DNA of 35,254 nt from Bacillus sp. JCM 19058 (GTDB taxonomy: Bacteria; Bacillota; Bacilli; Bacillales_H; Bacillaceae_D), in the NCBI GenBank assembly GCA_001310555.1, contig BAXO01000059.1, positions 1-35,254 on the forward strand, in the 5' to 3' direction. How positions within the stretch are numbered: the first letter of the stretch is position 1; each line of letters starts with the position of its first letter. A program made the position numbers and the translations under genes. Positions 29,972 to 35,254 of the stretch are shown here, in pieces. The notes beneath the pieces were generated by a model. The model was not told where the DNA came from, did not search any database, and saw nothing but the letters and a program-made list of their open reading frames with translations.

Positions 29972-30438
29972 CTATTTCAAAGTTACAGCAACATACCTGT
30001 TCGCTCCAAGCATGTACCGTGGGTATGGTATCCTTTCATATGAAACTGAGCGTCGATGCATTGCCCGAATTGCCCAAGGGATGAGCCCGATTGCCTCCAC
30101 GTTTTCTTCATCCGTACGCGTATGGCGTACGACCAACAAAATATTCATGATGCCGACAAAAATTGCCGTTATGACCAACATTTGATGTGCCAACATCGCA
30201 CCTAACGTATAATTATCCAACCCATATCCCGTACCAATCATGCCGTCGATCCTATATCATTGATCATCAATTCGGCCAGATTTTGCCGATCTTCCGCTGT
30301 CGGAAATAGATAGAGATACGAGACCGCGGTCAATACAGAAGTCAGTATCAATGACACTAGCCAAATCGGAACTCGCAGGCGATCTCGACGCAAAATAAAG
30401 CGCACAAGCTGCCCTGTATGATAATAATGCCGATTCAT
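29972..30438 (-). pseudogene. ABC exporter permease, C-terminally truncated
   Basis: ATG at 30438 overlaps the previous stop (TGATG). The N-terminus 'GQLVRFILRRDRLRVPIWLV' and, after one missing base at about 30239-30243, 'GTGYGLDNYTLGAMLAHQML' and 'NILLVVRHTRTDEEN' match the first 140 residues of large (about 530-residue) two-bundle ABC exporter permeases. Similarity ends near 'VEAIGLIP' (about 30095); the rest of the protein is absent and the frame stops at 29972. The 29814-29971 stretch carries no recognisable gene. A deletion probably joined this gene to the DrrAB-like pair. Confidence 0.65.
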
Positions 30439-31046
30439 CAGGAAACTTCTCCTCCCTCGCTCGCCCGGGATGCATCTCCTTCATAGTACCGCATGAACAA
30501 ATCTTCCAATGTCGGCGGTGCACTCTCCAAACGAACCACCCCGTATGAGCTCACATAGCGGATCACATCGTCTAGTTGATCCGCATTGACCTGGAATTTT
30601 ATCTCCTTCCCATCTTGCTCCAAGTCATGCACGCCTTTCACTTCATGCAAATCAGAAAGCGGTTCTTTAGTTTCCAACACAAGCTGTGTGCGCTGCAAGT
30701 ACCGAAGTTCGTTCAACGCTCCTGATTCGATCATCTTCCCTTGACGAATAATGCCGACCTTATCGCACACTTTTTCGACTTCTGACAAGATATGACTCGA
30801 CAGTAGCACGCTCTTGCCAGCTGTCTTCGCTTCGATGACACATTGTTGAAACGCCTCCTCCATCAATGGGTCCAGACGGGAAGTCGGTTCATCTAGAATA
30901 TACAGATCGGCTTCGGAAGAAAAAGCGGAAATGAGAGCGACTTTTTGCCGGTTTCCTTTGGAATATGTTCTGCATTTTTTGGATGGATCGAAATTAAATC
31001 TTTCGATCAGCTCCTTACGCCGATGATTCGTCCCTCTCAGTTTCAT
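30438..31046 (-). pseudogene. ABC exporter ATPase lacking its N-terminal third
   Basis: The frame opens in the middle of an ABC ATPase: 'ELFMKLRG', 'RRKELIERFNFDPSKKCRTY', signature-region SKGNRQKVALISAF, Walker B DLYILDEPTSRLDP, H-loop LLSSHILSEVEKVCD. The first ~115 residues, including Walker A and the Q-loop, are missing. Only 20 bp separate it from the permease upstream. The usual DEPTSGLDP reads DEPTSRLDP. The C-terminal regulatory part is complete. It cannot hydrolyse ATP alone. Its partner is the truncated permease that overlaps its stop. Confidence 0.75.
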
Positions 31047-31065
31047 AAATAATTCGCCCGTTCCT

Positions 31066-31753
31066 TTATATTTGCTTGCTCCTTATTGGAATTAAACTTG
31101 AACAGTAAACCGCTATGCCAAGAACCAGGCAGGACAGGATCTGTACGATGGCAATATCGTGGAAAATAATCATGTTGAAAAACCACCCCAGCACGTCGCG
31201 AAGTAGCGCAATCGGGGTAAAAATGCTAATAATAGCGATAATGAGCACATTCACAGCCCATCCATACCAGCGTCCTTGTATGAGTGTCAGGGTATGCAAC
31301 ACACAGCAGAACAGTATCAGGAAGGCCCACATCTGAATAAACGCCACGATCGGTCCGTTGGCCATGAAGCCAAAGACATCTAAAAGAGCCAGCACACCCC
31401 CACCTTGGGTAAGTAGAAATTGGTCAATGGTAAAATGCAAAACAATATTGATCAGCATCACGAAAGTAACGACTGTAACATAGGAAAGAATACTGCTGCT
31501 AAAAAAATTCCTTGCGCTTGCCGCCAAGGTTTATCAGCTTGGAGAAGTTTAACGCTGGGATGAAAATGGCCGTAAGCAGAGGCAGCAGATAAAGATAATT
31601 ACCTATCGCAAGGGAAAAGTAGTCTTCCAATCCAAAAACCGCTATCATCGTGATTTCATTGGCAATGATCAGAAGCAGCAGCAGTCCGGTAATCCAATAG
31701 GCAATTTTCGATTGCCTCAAGTTGACTTTTACCATGCCAAAGTATGTTCCCAT
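31066..31753 (-). pseudogene. ABC-2-type membrane protein of the GntR-led operon, frameshifted
   Basis: ATG at 31753 directly follows the ATPase stop (TAAATG), with AAGGAGGC inside the upstream gene. The protein has six hydrophobic segments ('WITGLLLLLIIANEITMIAV', 'ILSYVTVVTFVMLINIVLHF' and others) and a short cytoplasmic loop 'NLGGKRKEFFSSS'. That loop contains the frameshift, a 7-A run at 31501-31507 that should be 6. Corrected length is 228. It belongs with the adjacent ATPase as its membrane partner. I place it near the membrane subunits of YtrB-type systems by context; the sequence family is not certain. Confidence 0.75.
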
Positions 31754-32603
31754 TTACATTGCCTCCTTTTCATCGCCAACAAGGCCAACGAAGAAATCCT
31801 GCAAACTCAAAGCCGATATGGAATATTTGTCGCTTTCCGGAATCCGTCGGTCATAGACGAATTGTGTGAGAAAGCTGCCTGCTTTTATTTCATTAAGGAT
31901 ACGCAGCCCGTCGGTCGCCGTTTTGACGGCTTTGGCGGGTCCGGTCACACAATACGCTTTCTCGTCTATCTCATCTATGCCGCATAACAGTACAAGCCGC
32001 CCCTTGTCGATAATGATGAGTTGCTCCGCAACTTTCGCTATCTCATCGATAATGTGCGTTGAAACAATTACGGTTTTTGGTTTTTCCGCGTTGCTTTCCT
32101 GCAACATATCGTAAAAGGTTTTCCGCATCACCGGATCAAAGCCGAGTACTGGTTCGTCTAGAAGCAGGATTTCCTTGCCTGACGCCAAGGCGATCAAGGT
32201 ATTAACCATTGCCTTCATGCCAAAGGAGAGTTGCTTATAGCGCTTTTTTTTCGTCAAGGGCAAAACGTTTGGCAAGCTCTTGCGCAAAGGACATATCGAA
32301 TAGAGGATTGATATCGGCGGCGGCCTGAAGCAAGTCCTCCAGCCTTATATTAAATTGTGCCGCACCGCTCTCGACGTAATGCACATCATCCGGCATGTCA
32401 AAGAGTTTCACATTTTGCCTGTTTACTACAACCGCACCAGAAGTGGGGGCAATATGACCTGCTACTGTTTTAAGCAATGTCGTTTTTCCTGCGCCGTTAC
32501 GCCCTAAAAGGCAGTAAATACCATGCTGCGGAATGGTCATCGAAAAATCATTGAGGGCACTGGTACTGCCATAATCCTTGGTCACGCTTCTGAAATCAAT
32601 CAT
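31754..32603 (-). pseudogene. YtrB-like ABC ATPase, frameshifted
   Basis: ATG at 32603 overlaps the end of the GntR gene by 8 bp. Motifs: Walker A GRNGAGKTT, degenerate signature QLSFGMKAMVNTLIAL, Walker B EILLLDEPVLGFDP, H-loop VSTHIIDEIAKVAE. The SFGM signature and the 'DMSFAQELAKRFALDEKKRY' region are typical of ATPases paired with YtrA-type GntR regulators. An 8-T run (32244-32251) should be 7. Corrected length is 282. In Bacillus subtilis such operons respond to cell-envelope antibiotics; the same role here is inference. Confidence 0.83.
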
Positions 32604-32959
32604 GAAGATTCTCCTTTACTATTTGAAGTAGTTCGTCATCGGAAATGCCGATTTTTTTTGCATCGCTAATAAACTCAGGAACAACTCGTTCAAAAAAATG
32701 CTTTTTTTCGCTCCGACATAATCATCCCCATCGCTTCCTTGGTTACGGCCATACCGACACCGCGTTTTTTTATAAATAATCCCCCGGTCTGTAAGCACAC
32801 CGATGGCTCGTTGCGCCGTTGTAGGGTTGACGGACAATAGCTTGGATATTTGTGGTGTGAGATAATCAGATCATCCACGTCATATATGCCGGAGAGAATA
32901 TCATCCTCAATCATTTCAATGATCTGGACGAATACTGGTTTTTCACTTTTCAATGTCAT
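32596..32959 (-). pseudogene. YtrA-like GntR-family regulator, three frameshifts
   Basis: The N-terminus 'KPVFVQIIEMIEDDILSGIY' and 'PQISKLLSVNPTTAQRAIGV' then 'LTDRGIIYKKRGVGMAV' form the short GntR winged helix. The C-terminus 'SDDELLQIVKENLHD' is the small YtrA-type dimerisation helix. A TTG at 32953, six bases after GGAGG, fits the ribosome binding site better than the ATG at 32959. One base is missing near 32858-32861, and two 7-base runs (32765-32771 and 32692-32698) should be 6. Corrected length is about 120, exactly YtrA-like. It would repress its own operon. Confidence 0.83.
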
Positions 32960-32976
32960 CCTCCATCCGTAGATAA

Positions 32977-33032
32977 ATGGTTAATGATTTAAGTCACTAA
33001 CCATATAATACTCTTTCTCTCATTTTTGTCAA
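32977..33032 (-). promoter_or_regulatory. Promoter and operator of the GntR/ABC operon
   Basis: On the minus strand TTGACA (33032-33027) and TATTAT (33010-33005) are 16 bp apart. Overlapping the start site is the dyad ATGGTTAATGA-6 bp-TCACTAACCAT (32977-32987 with 32994-33004, one mismatch), a good GntR-type operator 24 bp before the start codon. Confidence 0.65.
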
Positions 33033-33052
33033 GAGGGATTTAATTTCTCTTT

Positions 33053-33230
33053 TTTGCAAAATGGTTTTAACGCAAAACCCGTTATTGTGTTTGGGACGAT
33101 TCTGTGGTTGAACGCGTGTTTCGGTGCGGGAGCCGCAAAGCAGCGGATGAGGCGGACGATCCAGTATGTGCTCAAGGCGATCAGACATCGCGAACCGTTG
33201 GTGCCAGGGACAACGGGATACGATTATTAA
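33053..33230 (+). pseudogene. Unidentified C-terminal fragment, GC-rich
   Basis: An open plus-strand stretch of about 57 codons without a start ends at TAA 33228-33230. It has one membrane-like segment (AKPVIVFGTILWLNACFGAG) and a basic tail 'RMRRTIQYVLKAIRHREPLV'. Base composition is clearly richer in GC than the flanks. I do not recognise the family. The rest of 33231-33620 carries only the promoter described next. Confidence 0.3.
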
Positions 33231-33340
33231 AGCTGTAACCGATACTTTATCAGTTTGTTAGCCTTTTAAGACAACAAGTCGAGAAGAGGGCAATCGTGAC
33301 CCATACACAAGAAGATTTGTATATTGTACTGTATAAAATA

Positions 33341-33369
33341 TTGACAATAAACGGGAAAGCGTTTACACT
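33341..33369 (+). promoter_or_regulatory. Promoter with overlapping CcpA cre-like site
   Basis: TTGACA (33341-33346), 17-bp spacer, TACACT (33364-33369). The spacer and -10 overlap GGAAAGCGTTTACA (33354-33367), which matches the cre consensus at 13 of 14 positions. This placement predicts direct carbon catabolite repression of the dehydratase-type gene 250 bp downstream; the long leader is unexplained. Confidence 0.6.
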
Positions 33370-33620
33370 AACTCCCGAATAGTGGAATTACTGATTTGCT
33401 GTCGTAAAAATTAAATTCATAGTCTGAGCCTAAGTAGCGATATCATAACAGTTCATGCGATTTATTAGCCGAAAATAAAGCCTTTCAATTAACCAATGAA
33501 TCGAGGAAACGCCTTTAATAGTGAATACGTTTTTTTACGATTAGCATCGCTATTTATCCTTGTATATCGTCATTTGCTGAAAGTTTATCGTTTGCAAAAA
33601 AATTCGTAAAGGAGAAAAAG

Positions 33621-34757
33621 ATGAGTCTATTTGAACACTCTTCATTAAAGGTTGAAAAAAATGGAATGGTGTCGACTTCCAGGGCGGAGAAAACGGTCTG
33701 CTGGCAGTAATGCAAGATTAGGAGTTCACGGAGAGAATGCGCCATTAGATGTGATCCGGATTTGCATTGGTGGTATTCACGGGTTTGGTTGGTCACGAAT
33801 GAATGAAGATAGGGCGAAGGAGTTAGTAGGAAAACGAATAGACGAATTATTTAATCGTGATGGAGAGGTAAACCCTTCTTACTATGATATTGAGTTTCCA
33901 TTATTGGATTGGAGTGGAAAATTGCAAGGAAAACCTGTATATCAGCTTGTTAGTGGAGAGAGGACTCAAAATTTAACCATTCCATGCTATGACACATCAC
34001 TTTATTTTGATGACCTCCATTTAGAAAACGATTCAGATGCAGTCGATTTAATTAAATCGGAAGCATTAGCGGGGTGGGATGCAGGGCATCGAGCATTTAA
34101 ATTAAAGGTTGGTCGTGGCGCTATGCATATGCCTTTGCAAAGGGGAACAGAGCGGGATATAGCGATTATACACGGTGTACGGCAGGCAGTGGGGCCAGAT
34201 GCGCGAATGATGATTGATGCTAATAATGGATACAATTTAAATTTAACGAAGGAAGTTTTACGAGAAACAAAGGAGGCTAATTTAACGTGGATTGAAGAAC
34301 CTTTCCATGAAGATCCTCAATTTCTTAGAAATCTAAAAGAGTGGATGAAAGAAGAAGGACTGAGTGTAATGGTTACAGATGGCGAAGGCAATGCAGCATT
34401 ACAAGTCGTCGAATGGGCGAAGCAGGGGTACTTGGATGCTATCCAGTATGATATTCTCCATTATGGGTTCCACAAATGGAAACACTTAGGTGGAGAACTT
34501 GACTCAGCTAATGTGTATTCGGCACCACACAGCTATGGTTGTGCTTTCGGGCACTATGCGCTTGGCCATCTAGCTCCAAGTATAAAAAAATTTTTATGCA
34601 TTGAATGGGATGAAATTAGTGTAGATGGGCTTGATAGTGCAGCGTATGTTATTTCTAATGGGGCGGTTCATGTACCTGATAAGCCGGATTTGGATTAGAG
34701 TTAGACGAAGCATATTTTGCTGAAAGGGTAACTAAGCAGGGGTGGTCTGTTCAATAG
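33621..34757 (+). pseudogene. Enolase-superfamily sugar-acid dehydratase (mandelate racemase/MLE family), three frameshifts
   Basis: ATG at 33621 (MSLFEHSSLKVEK) follows AAAGGAGAAAAAG. The capping domain reads 'NGVDFQGGENGLLAVMQDLG'; two shifts are crossed there, a 7-A run 33655-33661 and a missing T near 33720. The barrel has the catalytic lysines in FKLKVGRG, metal ligands in MIDANNGYN, WIEEPFHED and TDGEGN, a histidine in APHSYG and a late glutamate in CIEWDE. One G is missing near 34691; the true end is 'LELDEAYFAERVTKQGWSVQ' at 34757. Corrected length is 379. Members dehydrate or racemise acid sugars; the substrate cannot be assigned. The cre-like promoter fits a carbon-catabolic role. 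Confidence 0.83.
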
Positions 34758-34918
34758 ATAAAGGACAGCTTGCAAAGTGTGTGTAGGTTCATCCTAATGT
34801 AGAATCTCGGCACAGAGCTGGCGATCAAGGCTTCGTAAGAGAATCGAAGAAAACTCCTCTGAATGAAGTTTCACTTTAAATTTAGCCAATTTTGAAATAG
34901 TGAAATAGGGTGAAGGAT

Positions 34919-34949
34919 CCTTCAGGAGAAATCTTCTGGAGGTTTTTTT
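34919..34949 (+). terminator. Rho-independent terminator after the dehydratase gene
   Basis: CCTTCAGGAG and CTTCTGGAGG pair over 10 bp (G-U at two positions) around AAAT, followed by seven T (34943-34949). It ends the transcript 160 bp after the stop. Confidence 0.75.
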
Positions 34950-35073
34950 GGATCACTTTTTAAAATAGAAGTTGTTTTTTAATCAAAAGGCTCACAAACC
35001 AATGGGAAACTGCTCTTTTCATAGCTTTTTGGCCTCGCATAATAAGGCGTAACAGCAAGCATAAGAATATTTA

Positions 35074-35145
35074 CTAGTCAGTTGAAATCAATCTTGTCCA
35101 TAACTCACCACGGTTTTCAATATTTAATTTTTTTAAGACATAGCA
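35074..35145 (-). pseudogene. Possible LuxR-type helix-turn-helix remnant
   Basis: The minus strand reads 'YVLKKLNIENRGELWTRLIS' then TD and a stop at 35074-35076, like the recognition helix end of LuxR/FixJ domains (KKLxIxNRxEL). Upstream the frame is closed within a few codons, so only about 22 residues survive. It may be chance similarity. The rest of 34950-35238 shows nothing recognisable. Confidence 0.3.
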
Positions 35146-35237
35146 TCAATGTAAGAATATGTGGAACGTTATATAATAGTCTAGTATTCAATTCATAGAA
35201 ATAATACAATGAGATTGGAAATTATTCCAATTGCAGC

Positions 35238-35254
35238 ATTGGAGGTTAAGATTT
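35238..35254 (+). promoter_or_regulatory. Ribosome binding site of a gene starting beyond the window
   Basis: TTGGAGGTTAAGATTT at the very end has a strong GGAGG with about the right distance to a start codon just outside the window. The downstream gene cannot be seen. Confidence 0.35.

Noticed and set aside
772..32771. Programmed frameshifting or transcriptional slippage at the A/T runs
   Set aside because: Too many unrelated genes are affected, no slippery heptamer plus pseudoknot arrangement recurs, and about half of the shifts are not in long runs, so a programmed mechanism cannot explain them.
1..35254. CRISPR arrays, tRNA, rRNA, complete insertion sequences, replication origin
   Set aside because: No regularly spaced repeats, cloverleaf or rRNA segments, paired IS termini with a transposase, or DnaA-box clusters were seen on reading through.

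Overview
The window looks like chromosome of a low-GC Bacillota, most likely a member of the Bacillaceae and possibly an alkaliphile. Ribosome binding sites are strong GGAGG types, GTG and TTG starts occur, promoters are sigma-A-like, there are CcpA cre-like sites, and secreted lipoproteins carry very acidic linkers. Families such as BmrA-like exporters, YtrA-like GntR regulators, TipAS MerR regulators, DUF2207 and FIMAH point the same way. No rRNA, tRNA, CRISPR array or intact insertion sequence was seen.

Layout. 0.1-2.0 kb: a two-domain VOC protein and a MerR/TipAS regulator with a textbook 19-bp-spacer promoter. 2.0-3.1 kb: a gene graveyard (ABC ATPase stub, serine-recombinase tail, DUF418 piece, XRE regulator with an internal ~90-bp inversion). 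3.2-5.2 kb (minus): a second MerR regulator and a membrane acyltransferase, again behind a MerR-type promoter, followed by a group II intron RT remnant. 5.5-12.4 kb (minus): a complete GsiB-like oligopeptide/glutathione ABC importer operon (lipoprotein, two permeases, two ATPases) ending in a ROK regulator and a terminator. 13.2-18.9 kb (plus): a large secreted protein with two lamin-tail domains, a calcineurin-like phosphoesterase and a FIMAH domain, then an orphan sugar-type binding lipoprotein. 19.2-23.1 kb: aldo-keto reductase fragment, serine beta-lactamase-like hydrolase, decayed cytidine/blasticidin-S deaminase and a DUF2207 membrane protein. 23.7-28.1 kb (plus): GrpB-family protein, then an AraC/GyrI-like regulator, NmrA-like protein and BmrA-like exporter in tandem. 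28.3-33.0 kb (minus): a GntR-led, Ytr-like ABC operon whose distal ATPase and permease are truncated, running into a DrrAB-like exporter. 33.3-34.9 kb (plus): an enolase-superfamily sugar-acid dehydratase type gene with a cre-like site in its promoter.

The dominant feature is frame disruption. About 34 single-base frameshifts lie in otherwise well-conserved genes, and almost every multi-domain gene has one to three. Correcting each by one base gives a family-typical length with no internal stops. Ten of them are a 7- or 8-base A/T run that is one base too long. This looks more like base-calling or assembly error than gene death, so I annotate whole genes across the shifts and separate them from the truly decayed pieces (2.0-3.1 kb, 5.3 kb, 19.2 kb, 21.1 kb, 30-31 kb).

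Functionally the window is rich in small-molecule defence and export genes: VOC, TipAS-MerR, beta-lactamase-like, deaminase remnant, BmrA-like, DrrAB-like and Ytr-like. It also holds nutrient scavenging genes (Gsi-like importer, binding protein, secreted phosphoesterase, dehydratase). No clearly new multi-gene system was recognised. The best candidates for novelty are the lamin-tail/phosphoesterase protein, the structured element at 17.1 kb and the in-gene inversion at 2.9 kb.
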